From Photobacterium lutimaris (lineage in GTDB: Bacteria > Pseudomonadota > Gammaproteobacteria > Enterobacterales > Vibrionaceae), in contig NZ_PYMH01000004.1 in assembly GCF_003025555.1 (NCBI RefSeq), forward strand, positions 1 through 64,000: DNA of 64,000 bases. The letters run 5' to 3'. Below, piece by piece: positions 44,802 to 53,486 of the stretch. Both the position numbers and the translations under genes were made by a program. The notes beneath the pieces are model-generated. The model was not told the DNA's origin and searched no databases. It worked only from the letters and a program-made list of their open reading frames with translations. Each line of letters opens with the position of its first letter. The first letter of the stretch is position 1.

Positions 44802-47441
44802 ATGATGCAGGGATTACCATTTCGCTTATCTGTTTTAGCTGGGTGCCTTGCTATTCAGTTAGTACAACCAGCGCCATTACAGGCTGGTGAGGCCCCATTA
44901 ATTGCCGCTGGACAAGATCTCAATGCGACCCGTGACGCTCGTATGGCTTGGTTCCGTGACGCTAAGTTTGGCATGTTCATTCATTGGGGTGTTTATTCCA
45001 TGTTTGAAGGCGAGTACAAAGGAGTCGATACGCCCCGGTATGCTGAATGGATTTGGAATAACGCCCGTATACCTGCTCAAGAATATGTCGATTTAGCGAA
45101 GCAGTTTAACCCCGTTGCCTATGATCCCGCTGAATGGGTGAAATTGGCGAAGGATGCCGGTATGACTTATATGGTATTGACGGCCAAACACCATGATGGT
45201 TTTGCCATGTTTGATACAGCAACCAGTGATTGGGGAATTAAAGATTCAACATGGGGTAAAGATGCGATAACCCCGCTGAAAAAAGCCGCTGATGATGCAG
45301 GTTTACGTTTTGGTTTGTATTACTCACAATCTTTAGATTGGGGAAACCATGGTGATGAAGGTGGAGCGCATTGGGATAGTTCTTACTCCCCATACCCATC
45401 TCTAGACCGTTCTAAATGGGCAGAACGATTCAATAATTATATGAGTGACGTTGCTTTCCCGCAGCTTGAAGAATTAACGACCAATTATGGCAATCTCGAT
45501 TTGTTCTGGTGGGATATGCCTAAAAATATATCGGATACTCAGGTTCAGAAGATGGCAGACATGTTATGGGGGAATCAACCGCATATCGTCTCTAATCGTC
45601 GACTCGCCAGCCGTAAGAATGCACTTCAATTCGGTGATTTTGATACCCATGAGCAATCCATTCCACCAGTCCCCCAGCTCGATAGCTACTGGGAAAGCTG
45701 TATGACGATGAATAATACTTGGGGCTATCGTCGCTCAGACCAAGACTGGAAGAGTACGGCTGAATTGATTCATAACCTGACCGGTGTGGTCAGCAAAGGC
45801 GGTAACTACTTGCTGAACATTGGCCCAAAATCCGATGGTAGTTTTCCACAAGCATCTATCGAACGTTTGCGGGATATTAGTGAGTGGATGAAGGTCAACG
45901 GCGAGTCGATTCACGGAACAACGGCCACCCCGTTTTTATTCCAACAAGCTTTTCGTGGGGCAACAACACAACGTGTACATGATGATGGTGTAACGTTGTA
46001 TCTGCATGTTTACGATTGGCCGAAAAATGGTGAGCTACAGGTGCTCGGTGTTGCCAATGAAAAACTGTCAGCGTACCTGTTAGCGGATAACGACAAAACG
46101 CCGCTGAAGATCAGCCACAATGATAAAGGGGTAACTCTTGTTGTCCCTGCTCAGGCTCCAGACCAATACAGCTCGACGGTTGTTTTGGAAGTGAAGGGTG
46201 AGCTGGAGATAGAAGAAGTCACGGGTGTGATGACGGTTGATGGTATGGTACTTCGTTCATTAGACGCTAAGACCACGGATGTTCATTATAACACCTGGTA
46301 CAACAGCTTAACAGACTGGTCAGGGGCTGAAAGCGCTGCCAGCTGGCAAGTAGACTTCGCTGAACCTGGACGTTATGCCGTGCAGATGTTCCACGGAAAC
46401 TTGGATGAATCCCGCATGCAGTTAACTCTGGGTGACAATACGGCCAACCTGATCATACCAGCCACGGGTGATGAGAATATGCGCCGTAAATACCCGAAGC
46501 CGACCATTGTTGGAGAAATTGTTGTTACTCAAGCGGGTGAGCAAACCCTGACGTTAACCCCTGCTACTGAAGGCTTTACTCGAGTCAACATGGGAGAATT
46601 GACTATTCTTCCGTTGGGAGACGCAATACAAGGACCGGATAGCAACATTGGCTTGCATGCAATGAATGCAGATTATAATGGCAAAGCGGTTGTTTACCGC
46701 GGAGCTCGCCAGTTTTTGAATGGTGAAAAAGAGGCGTTATCGTGGGACGTCACCATTACTCGCCAGACAGGGAGTTTTGATGTTGTTTCTACCTATCGCA
46801 GTGAACAAGAACAGGCAATCACCCTTTATGTTGGTGATAAAGGGTTCCCACTTACTTTGCCTGCAACGGGAGAGTTCCCTGAGCCTCTAAACCTGCACGT
46901 CGGGAAAATTGAGTTGACTGAATCCGGGGTAACGCAAGTACGTTTAGAAACGTCAGCCACCGGTATTTTTGATTTTTATGGCCTTGAGCTTTTTGATGCG
47001 GGATTTTATGCTCGCAGCGAAGAGCCATTGGCCACTGAATTCCCAATTGTGCGTAGTCACAATAATTATGTGGACAAAGGACAGCATCCAAAGGCGCACT
47101 TTGCAGACAAAGTATTGGATGGTAGCAGCCAAACTCGCTGGCTACCTTCACCGCGTAACCCTAAAAATATGTGGTTCGAAGTTGATTATGGAAAGCCGCA
47201 ACACATTAAGCACATAAAACCAGTGATAGAAGAACGCTTGGGACAAACAGCATTTTTTAATTCCATTGAACTGATTGTGACTTATCTCGATGAAAATGGA
47301 GAGTGGCAGAAACTGACGACATTGCCAGCCCATAAAGCGAATCAAGGGTTTGCTGCTGACAAAACGGCAAGACAATGGCGCTTTGAATTTAGTTCAAATC
47401 GACGTGGCACATTCTCCGTAAGCCAGTTGGTTATGAATTAA
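44802..47441 (+). CDS. Secreted GH29 alpha-L-fucosidase with accessory domains
   Basis: An 879-residue exported enzyme that removes alpha-linked L-fucose. The signal peptide is about residues 1-28 (ending PLQAG). The catalytic domain has KFGMFIHWGVYS, TAKHHDGFAMF and the nucleophile Asp238 in NLDLFWWDMP, all classic for GH29. After it come two beta-sandwich modules (about 490-740) and a discoidin/F5-8C-like domain (about 755-879, with KVLDGSSQTRWLPSP), likely glycan-binding. Starts at 44790, 44802 or 44805 are possible; GAAGG at 44792-44796 favours 44802/44805. It points to fucose in the target glycan. Confidence 0.92.
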   Translation: MMQGLPFRLSVLAGCLAIQLVQPAPLQAGEAPLIAAGQDLNATRDARMAWFRDAKFGMFIHWGVYSMFEGEYKGVDTPRYAEWIWNNARIPAQEYVDLAKQFNPVAYDPAEWVKLAKDAGMTYMVLTAKHHDGFAMFDTATSDWGIKDSTWGKDAITPLKKAADDAGLRFGLYYSQSLDWGNHGDEGGAHWDSSYSPYPSLDRSKWAERFNNYMSDVAFPQLEELTTNYGNLDLFWWDMPKNISDTQVQKMADMLWGNQPHIVSNRRLASRKNALQFGDFDTHEQSIPPVPQLDSYWESCMTMNNTWGYRRSDQDWKSTAELIHNLTGVVSKGGNYLLNIGPKSDGSFPQASIERLRDISEWMKVNGESIHGTTATPFLFQQAFRGATTQRVHDDGVTLYLHVYDWPKNGELQVLGVANEKLSAYLLADNDKTPLKISHNDKGVTLVVPAQAPDQYSSTVVLEVKGELEIEEVTGVMTVDGMVLRSLDAKTTDVHYNTWYNSLTDWSGAESAASWQVDFAEPGRYAVQMFHGNLDESRMQLTLGDNTANLIIPATGDENMRRKYPKPTIVGEIVVTQAGEQTLTLTPATEGFTRVNMGELTILPLGDAIQGPDSNIGLHAMNADYNGKAVVYRGARQFLNGEKEALSWDVTITRQTGSFDVVSTYRSEQEQAITLYVGDKGFPLTLPATGEFPEPLNLHVGKIELTESGVTQVRLETSATGIFDFYGLELFDAGFYARSEEPLATEFPIVRSHNNYVDKGQHPKAHFADKVLDGSSQTRWLPSPRNPKNMWFEVDYGKPQHIKHIKPVIEERLGQTAFFNSIELIVTYLDENGEWQKLTTLPAHKANQGFAADKTARQWRFEFSSNRRGTFSVSQLVMN

Positions 47442-47622
47442 TGAGTGTTTTTATAGTTTGAATCACCTTAGTGTCAGGTTAATAAATCTGGCACTTTGCT
47501 ATTAACCTGAGTGTTGAAATATTTAATTTTATCCGTCTCCTTATAATTTACTTTATATGTTGTATGACGGTTATCTCTTCGAGTACCAAATACTTGAATA
47601 TTAATCGTAAATAAAGGGATTT

Positions 47623-49533
47623 ATGAGAAAAATTTTATCTTTAGTGGTTTTGTCCATGTTTAGTACTGGTGTGTTGGCTGATCGTACTTATATTAATCCT
47701 ATGGATCTCGAATATCAGTATGGTGAAAGGATTCCGGAACGTCGCCAATTCATTAAGGCTGAAGGCTTGGTTACCCGGCAAAGCGCAGATCCGGTTGTCG
47801 TTAGCTTTGAAAAAGGTGGCAAGCATCAGGGCTATTTTTTGTTTGCCAGTCAGGGGCGGGGATATTGGATGTCCGAAGATCTCGTGACCTGGCAGCATAT
47901 TGAGCCGACTGATGAATGGCCAGTCAGCTACTTCACGCCGGGTTCCGGTTCGGATCCTACTACCGAGAAAGATCCGCAGAGCGGGCTGGAATGGAAAGAT
48001 ATGATAGCACCGGCAGCGTTGGCGAAGGATGGTAAGATCTACCTACTGTCATCCAATCGTAAAGGCGGCCTGACAACGCTGTTCGTTTCTGATGACCCGG
48101 CATCAGGTAAATGGAAGGAGGCCGATGAGGACCTAGGCTTCCCTGTTGTCGGAGATAAAAACCTCTGGGACCCGGCGCTTTACCACGAGGGTGAGCAGTG
48201 GTACGTATACTGGGGCTCCTCAAATTTATATCCATTGTGGGGGGCTAAAATCAATCGAAATAATATAGACGGCTTGTATATCGATCGCTTTGCCAAGCCT
48301 CTGCTGGCGATGCATCCAGATGTGCATGGTTGGGAGCGGATGGGCTTTGACCATACTTCCCCTCAAGCCCCCTACGTGGAAGGGCCGGAAATGCTTAAAC
48401 ATGGCGATACCTACTATCTTTCCTACGCGGGCCCCGGTTCAGATGGAAACGTGTATGGCGATGGGGTCTATATCGGCAAGTCCCCCTTGGGGCCGTTCAC
48501 TTACCAGGAGCACAACCCGGTGACTTATAAGCCTGGAGGCTATGTCCATGGCGCTGGTCATGGCAACACCTTTAAAGATGCCTTTGGTAATATCTGGCGC
48601 AGTGGCTCTAATTGGTTTGGGGTTAATTGGGTGTTCGAGCGGCGAAATGTGATTCTACCGTCTGCAATCGACGACGATGGCATTTTATATTCAACGGCCC
48701 GTTTTGCTGACTTCCCGCAATTTGCGCCAACGGGTAAGTACAGCGACCCCAACGAGCTGTTCACCGGCTGGATGTTACTGTCCTACAATAAGCCTGCTTG
48801 GGCGACGTCCGAATTGCCTCCCGAGAATGGCCGTACTTTTGATGCGAGCTTTGTGACGGATGAAAACCCACGCAACTTCTGGGTTGCGGGTGAGAACAAT
48901 GATGCCCAGCATGTTGTGGTCGATCTGCAAGGCGATAAAACGGTCAATGCCATTCAAATCAACTATGCCGATTACATGGTGGCTGGTGAAGAGTATCGGG
49001 CGCCGTTACCGAGAGATAACAGGACTGCGGAATATAAGCAGCGGATCTATACCCATTACCGTCTTTTGCTGTCCAGAGATAATAAAACCTGGACGGAGAT
49101 CAGCAATAACCTCGACAAGCAGGAAAATCGGTCAAATATCTACATTGAATTGGATGAGCCGGTCACCGCCCGTTTCGTGCGCTTTGAGAATGTTCATGTT
49201 GGGGTGAAACATCTGGCGTTGAACGGATTACGGGTGTTTGGCTCTGCCAATGATGAGTTGCCAGCTATGCCTGAACAAGTAACAGTGATGCGAGATACTG
49301 ATCGCCGCAATGTATTTGTGGCTTGGCAGGCGGTGGAAGGCGCTGTTGGATATAACGTACGCTTCGGTATTGCTCCGGATAAGCTTTATCATACCTATCA
49401 GGTATGGGGTGATGAGTTTGCTGGTCAAAAGGAGATTCGCTCACTGGACATTCATAAAGGCTATTATTTCGCGGTCGAGGCATTTAACGAGACGGGTGTC
49501 TCCAAGTTGTCCTCCCCCAAGATGGCCAAATAA
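47623..49533 (+). CDS. GH43-like secreted glycosidase with C-terminal binding domains
   Basis: A 636-residue exported five-bladed-propeller-type glycosidase. The signal peptide is residues 1-19 (ending TGVLA). The catalytic base is probably Asp56 in QSADPVVV, and the acid Glu is probably in APYVEGPEMLKHGDTYYLSYAG. LWDPALYHEGEQWYVYWG also fits family 43. A discoidin-like domain (about 395-540) and a fibronectin III-like domain (about 548-632, VFVAWQAVEGAVGYNVRFG) follow. Family 43 covers beta-xylosidases, arabinofuranosidases and beta-1,3-galactanases, and the substrate cannot be chosen. It is separated from the fucosidase gene by 181 bp. Confidence 0.85.
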   Translation: MRKILSLVVLSMFSTGVLADRTYINPMDLEYQYGERIPERRQFIKAEGLVTRQSADPVVVSFEKGGKHQGYFLFASQGRGYWMSEDLVTWQHIEPTDEWPVSYFTPGSGSDPTTEKDPQSGLEWKDMIAPAALAKDGKIYLLSSNRKGGLTTLFVSDDPASGKWKEADEDLGFPVVGDKNLWDPALYHEGEQWYVYWGSSNLYPLWGAKINRNNIDGLYIDRFAKPLLAMHPDVHGWERMGFDHTSPQAPYVEGPEMLKHGDTYYLSYAGPGSDGNVYGDGVYIGKSPLGPFTYQEHNPVTYKPGGYVHGAGHGNTFKDAFGNIWRSGSNWFGVNWVFERRNVILPSAIDDDGILYSTARFADFPQFAPTGKYSDPNELFTGWMLLSYNKPAWATSELPPENGRTFDASFVTDENPRNFWVAGENNDAQHVVVDLQGDKTVNAIQINYADYMVAGEEYRAPLPRDNRTAEYKQRIYTHYRLLLSRDNKTWTEISNNLDKQENRSNIYIELDEPVTARFVRFENVHVGVKHLALNGLRVFGSANDELPAMPEQVTVMRDTDRRNVFVAWQAVEGAVGYNVRFGIAPDKLYHTYQVWGDEFAGQKEIRSLDIHKGYYFAVEAFNETGVSKLSSPKMAK

Positions 49534-49574
49534 CCAGATTGTGCCAATGCTGGCTGTCGCTGAATGAGATAATA

Positions 49575-49610
49575 AAATGCGCTACTGTGACTTCCAGTAG
49601 CGCATTTTTT
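49575..49610. terminator. Bidirectional terminator between convergent units
   Basis: AAATGCGCTACTG (49575-49587) and CAGTAGCGCATTT (49595-49607) form a 13-bp stem with T-rich flanks on both strands. It separates the plus-strand and minus-strand halves of the island. Confidence 0.92.
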
Positions 49611-49629
49611 ATTGTCTACGGGCGGGTGA

Positions 49630-50574
49630 TCAATAAACTTGGTACTCTGCAATCCAATTAAAACTTTGCCCGACAGGTACATTGACCTCAATGAAGTTTT
49701 CCGGAGACAGTGAACGGTCATTCGCCCAAATGACGAGTTTGTTTAATGGCTGGTCTACTTGAACATCAATGCCTCTGTTCAGTTCACGGTGATGGACACG
49801 AAACTGGTGATCATCAGGGGTATTGGTAAACCCCGTCAGTGGAACGTACAGTCGCTTATCATCGCGGATTGCGTCAAGTATCTTGAGGCTATCATTTTGT
49901 AGTTCTACACGTGACTCACTCTTGTGTTTTTTCGGTGTAAAAGGAAAAAATACCTGATACTGTTCATCAACATCCTGGTCATCAATGACAAAAAAGTGGT
50001 GATTAAAGACGTTGGTTTCAATCGGTTTCTCACCCGTGTTTTCCAAGCGATGCGACATGGTAAACCCTTGCTCATTCAAGCTAATCGTTTTCTGATAACG
50101 ATAGCCATAACCATTGTCTGCCTGTAGCGTGTGTACGAACTCGATACGGTCTTCCAAAGCGTTCACTTGCCATTCACCATGGTCAAGGATCTGGTAGGGG
50201 TTGGTAAAGTTAAACCGTTTCTCGTCTTCTGGTTTTTCCAGAACACCGATACCGATACGAACAAAAGTATCGGATTCACCATAGCCTAGATTATCGAATA
50301 TCTGAGCCGGCCCTTTCACGCTGAAGTGCAGTTCCGGATCATGTACTGGTTCAGGGCGCCAGCGACCGAAGTATTCCACACCTTCAAACTTAAGTGAGTG
50401 AATTAAGCCTGACCAATCAAAGCGAACGGAGCGATAAGAACCTTTTTCGGCATCAGGTAGATAGATCGCCATTTCTACCGCATCGTTCGTCAACCGAGCT
50501 TCAGGGAAGCTGAAAGCTGACACTCCAGCGCTCACTAAAGATAAACAGCCACATAATAACCCGCAGACTTTCAT
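49630..50574 (-). CDS. Secreted mutarotase-like (beta-sandwich) protein
   Basis: A 314-residue protein with a signal peptide (residues 1-20, MKVCGLLCGCLSLVSAGVSA). The body is beta-rich and resembles the galactose-mutarotase superfamily: FDWSGLIHSLKFEGVEYFGRW near the start, the QKTISLNEQGFTMSHRLENTGEKPIETNVFNHHFFVID stretch in the middle with the His residues of the active site, and a Glu near the end (ENFIEVNV). It could interconvert anomers of a released sugar or bind sugar without catalysis. A ribosome site GAAGGA precedes the ATG. Confidence 0.7.
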   Translation of the reverse strand: MKVCGLLCGCLSLVSAGVSAFSFPEARLTNDAVEMAIYLPDAEKGSYRSVRFDWSGLIHSLKFEGVEYFGRWRPEPVHDPELHFSVKGPAQIFDNLGYGESDTFVRIGIGVLEKPEDEKRFNFTNPYQILDHGEWQVNALEDRIEFVHTLQADNGYGYRYQKTISLNEQGFTMSHRLENTGEKPIETNVFNHHFFVIDDQDVDEQYQVFFPFTPKKHKSESRVELQNDSLKILDAIRDDKRLYVPLTGFTNTPDDHQFRVHHRELNRGIDVQVDQPLNKLVIWANDRSLSPENFIEVNVPVGQSFNWIAEYQVY

Positions 50575-50771
50575 TTATTTTCCTTCATTTGTTAATGAAA
50601 AAAGCGCAAACCTAGCAGAAAGCTGACCAACTTCATGCCCGTCAGCCAGCATCTGCTAGGAAGCACTCAGCCTCACTCCCGCCTCAATGGAATGATTCCG
50701 GAGAGATTCGAGGCAATCTAAAGTGAGGTTTGCCCTCGTCATGAAAAGTCAGGGCACTCCAAGTACCGCTT

Positions 50772-50785
50772 TGTGAGCGCTTTCA
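50772..50785. promoter_or_regulatory. LacI/CcpA-type palindrome
   Basis: TGTGAGCGCTTTCA has the AGCGCT core of LacI-family sites. It lies 198 bp upstream of the mutarotase-like gene (minus strand). A larger inverted repeat AGTACC/GGTACT encloses it, so it could equally be part of the terminator of the preceding PHP gene. Confidence 0.4.
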
Positions 50786-50803
50786 TGGAAGGTACTCTCA
50801 AAT

Positions 50804-52210
50804 CTATTGTTGTTGCCAGAAAATAGGGTTGGAGTAGAACCACAAGTCTTGCCAAGGGTCTTGATTGCCTTGCTGTTTTTTCGGCTCTAAGATGTCGGTA
50901 TTGGTACCCCGAAGTCGTAAATAACCATTGTTGTGCTCGCGTGGGATATCGATAGTCAAAGCAATGGTGTTGTTTTTCACTTCCCACTGCGACTTATCGA
51001 TACGTTGGACGACCTTAGTGGTGCTATTCGCGTTGGGTTCTTGTGCAATGGCTGGGGATACGGCGCCTGTAATCACGTCAATACGGTTGAGTTCTGGTGC
51101 ATCACCATTGGCGTTCTTGCCTTTGTTGAGGTTGACTTCCAGTTTCAGTGACAGTGTTTGTTGCTGCTTATTCACCAGCAGGGTCTCACCAAGTGAAGCA
51201 TTGGTTTTGCCCTTGCCATTATCTTCGCCATTGCTCAGTCCTACATTGAGGCCGCTGATCAGATCACCAAAGACCATAAAGCTGCGACCGTTGCGGATCC
51301 CGTCCATGATATCTGCCGGCTCGTTGCGGGCGTAGACATAGGTCTTGTTGTACTCGCCTGGCCAGAAGTCGCGGCCGCCAACGCCGACATGTTTGTGCGA
51401 GTCGGCTGACGAGCTGATCCAAAAGCGCATGCCGTGGCCGAGGATATGATCCCATACCCCGCCGACGATACCGGTCATCTGGTCGGTGCCGTTGAAGCTA
51501 CCGAATTTATAGTATGCACCACGGGCCCCTCTCGCTCCCTGGTGGCCCGGAGAGCCGACCATACCGACAAAGACGTCAGGATCGGTCTGGTGCCAGGTCA
51601 TCAGTTTTTCTGGGGTAACCCGGGCCCATTCGGCAATCCCTGTTGCCTGTCGGCTCGGGTGGTTCTTGATGATGATCGGCTTCTCATTCTGGCTGGCCAG
51701 AAAATTGATGCCTTTTTGCATGTGCGCGACATTGTTGCGCTGTCGGGTTTTCTTTTGGTACTCCCTGATAGAGTAGTCACGCTGGAACTGGACCAGAACG
51801 TCGCGCTCGTCGGCATTGATCGGCATCATCACGGTTGCGTGCTCACCATCTGGCACGTCCAGCTCAATGCCAAAGAACTGGTGGACCTCCGGTACGGATT
51901 CGCGGGCTTGTAGCAGCTCGGGATAGGCATGGTCGTGAAGCAGCTTGGAGTGCTCCGGTCCGCCATGGTCGGTATTGACCAGCCAGCTCAAGCCAAACTT
52001 CTTGGCGGCTTGGGCGTTGTTGAGGTAAGTGTGGAGGCTGTCGCCCCCTTTGATCGGCGACCATGGCGTAGTGGATTTATCCCACTTCACGCTCCAGTGG
52101 GTATGGGCATGGTGCTCGCCCGCCAGCCATTGTCTTTCTTGGGCTGTTGCTTGCGAGGCCATAACGCCGAGCGTCAGGGTTATGGCTAATGTTATTAAAC
52201 GAGGTTTCAT
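50804..52210 (-). CDS. Secreted PHP-domain (CehA/McbA-like) metallohydrolase
   Basis: A 468-residue exported protein with a signal peptide (residues 1-23, ending SQATA). PHP-fold metal-binding motifs occur in order: GEHHAHTHWS, VNTDHGGPEH, FFGIELDVPDGEHA, IKNHPSR and SSSADSHKH. These match the CehA-like branch, whose members act as phosphoesterases or carbamate/carboxyl-ester hydrolases; the true substrate is unknown here. The C-terminal 110 residues are beta-rich. A good ribosome site (AAAGGA) precedes the ATG. In this setting it might remove a non-sugar substituent from the glycan, which is speculation. Confidence 0.78.
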   Translation of the reverse strand: MKPRLITLAITLTLGVMASQATAQERQWLAGEHHAHTHWSVKWDKSTTPWSPIKGGDSLHTYLNNAQAAKKFGLSWLVNTDHGGPEHSKLLHDHAYPELLQARESVPEVHQFFGIELDVPDGEHATVMMPINADERDVLVQFQRDYSIREYQKKTRQRNNVAHMQKGINFLASQNEKPIIIKNHPSRQATGIAEWARVTPEKLMTWHQTDPDVFVGMVGSPGHQGARGARGAYYKFGSFNGTDQMTGIVGGVWDHILGHGMRFWISSSADSHKHVGVGGRDFWPGEYNKTYVYARNEPADIMDGIRNGRSFMVFGDLISGLNVGLSNGEDNGKGKTNASLGETLLVNKQQQTLSLKLEVNLNKGKNANGDAPELNRIDVITGAVSPAIAQEPNANSTTKVVQRIDKSQWEVKNNTIALTIDIPREHNNGYLRLRGTNTDILEPKKQQGNQDPWQDLWFYSNPIFWQQQ

Positions 52211-52265
52211 GTTAGGTTCCTTTAATATTAATTGCTCGATAGTTGGGTTTAATGTTTTTTAATAA

Positions 52266-53486
52266 TCAGCCAGTAGAGAAATACTTATCGTCGTCTCTAG
52301 ACTCTTTCGCTGGTGGGATTGCAGGTAAAATATATTCAGGTACAAATTGCAAAGGTACACGTCGTTGCTGACCGGTATTACTGCTCGTGACAGCGACGAT
52401 AAGATCCAGTTCAGGATTCACGAAAATGAACTGGCCACGGGCACCCCTTGCCGAAATAGTGTTGATTTCTTTTCCATTTAAGCGGAAGTTTTGGGTCCAC
52501 CAGAAATAGCCATAGTTGCCGTTTCGAGTCTTGGGTGTGGTCGCGGTATCTAGCCACCCTTTTGTCAGTAACGGCTTACCATTAAACTGTCCTTCGCCTA
52601 ACACAAGCATGCCGAATTTCAGCATGTCTCGAGAGGTCATATGGAGCCCTGAGCTGGCTTTGGTTAGGCCACAGGCCGATTCTTCCCAGTAGGCATTGTC
52701 GATAGCCATTGGGGTAAAAAAGTATTCTTCAGTAAAAGCGGCGAGATCTTTGCCTGTGGTATTGAATAGGACATGGTTGAGGATGTCAGTATCCGCGCCT
52801 TGGTATTTAAAGCGCTGCCCCGGTACGACATTGTCGGATAACGTGAGGTATAACGCCGCATGGTTATCGACAGTGATTGATGCTTGGTGAGCGGCATGGT
52901 TGTTGGAAATAGAAATACCGGATTGCATACTGAGTAAGTCATGCAAGGTGATAAATTCGCTGCCGGCGGCGAGTTGCTTTCTATCGATATTGGAAAGGTA
53001 TTTGATTGCGGGGTCGTTGACGCTATCAATATATCCAAGCTCGATGGCTTTACCGATGGCATTGGACAGCATGTTTTTGGTGATAGAAAACATGAAATGC
53101 GGTTTATCTATGCCACCATCATGCCAATAATCTTCAGAAACAAGCTTTCCTTTGTGATGAATCAGCAAGCTGTCAATTTGGCCATAATTTCCGGCTGTAA
53201 TGTCTTGGCGAAGCTGGTTGATTCGCTGGGTATCGATACCCATACCATGCATATCTGCAGTTAACAGTCCGTCATTGCGAGAATCAGGGGTACGATATTG
53301 ACCGATATTGCCCTGTGGGGCTTTTATAGCCGTAGGCTGAGATATGTCAGTGGCAAGCTGATTCAGGGTGACGACCTCATCACTCAGCCCGTCCTGTGCG
53401 TCAGCGAATGCTGTTGATGAGAATAAGGCGAATGAAAATACGACCATGGTGAATGAATCATTACGGCACCATTGTTTAGATTGCAT
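52266..53486 (-). CDS. Serine hydrolase, beta-lactamase/penicillin-binding-like fold
   Basis: A 406-residue exported protein with a signal peptide ending SSTAFA. The catalytic SxxK motif is SITK in HFMFSITKNMLS. The second motif is the Tyr region YQGADTDILNH, with later WWTQNFRLNG. This is the class C / esterase EstB-like group that includes many non-resistance esterases and peptidases. Two starts lie in the end of the RND gene; ATG 53486 is favoured because AAGGAG is 10 bp upstream (the ATG at 53495 is too close to it). Translational coupling to the pump is likely. Confidence 0.85.
   Translation of the reverse strand: MQSKQWCRNDSFTMVVFSFALFSSTAFADAQDGLSDEVVTLNQLATDISQPTAIKAPQGNIGQYRTPDSRNDGLLTADMHGMGIDTQRINQLRQDITAGNYGQIDSLLIHHKGKLVSEDYWHDGGIDKPHFMFSITKNMLSNAIGKAIELGYIDSVNDPAIKYLSNIDRKQLAAGSEFITLHDLLSMQSGISISNNHAAHQASITVDNHAALYLTLSDNVVPGQRFKYQGADTDILNHVLFNTTGKDLAAFTEEYFFTPMAIDNAYWEESACGLTKASSGLHMTSRDMLKFGMLVLGEGQFNGKPLLTKGWLDTATTPKTRNGNYGYFWWTQNFRLNGKEINTISARGARGQFIFVNPELDLIVAVTSSNTGQQRRVPLQFVPEYILPAIPPAKESRDDDKYFSTG

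Noticed and set aside
50928..51913. Plus-strand open frames opposite the PHP-domain gene
   Set aside because: They lie wholly inside the minus-strand PHP gene, which has all metal motifs, a signal peptide and a ribosome site.
52266..53486. Beta-lactamase resistance gene
   Set aside because: The SxxK serine-hydrolase fold is shared by many esterases and peptidases, and there is no resistance-gene context. It is called a serine hydrolase only.
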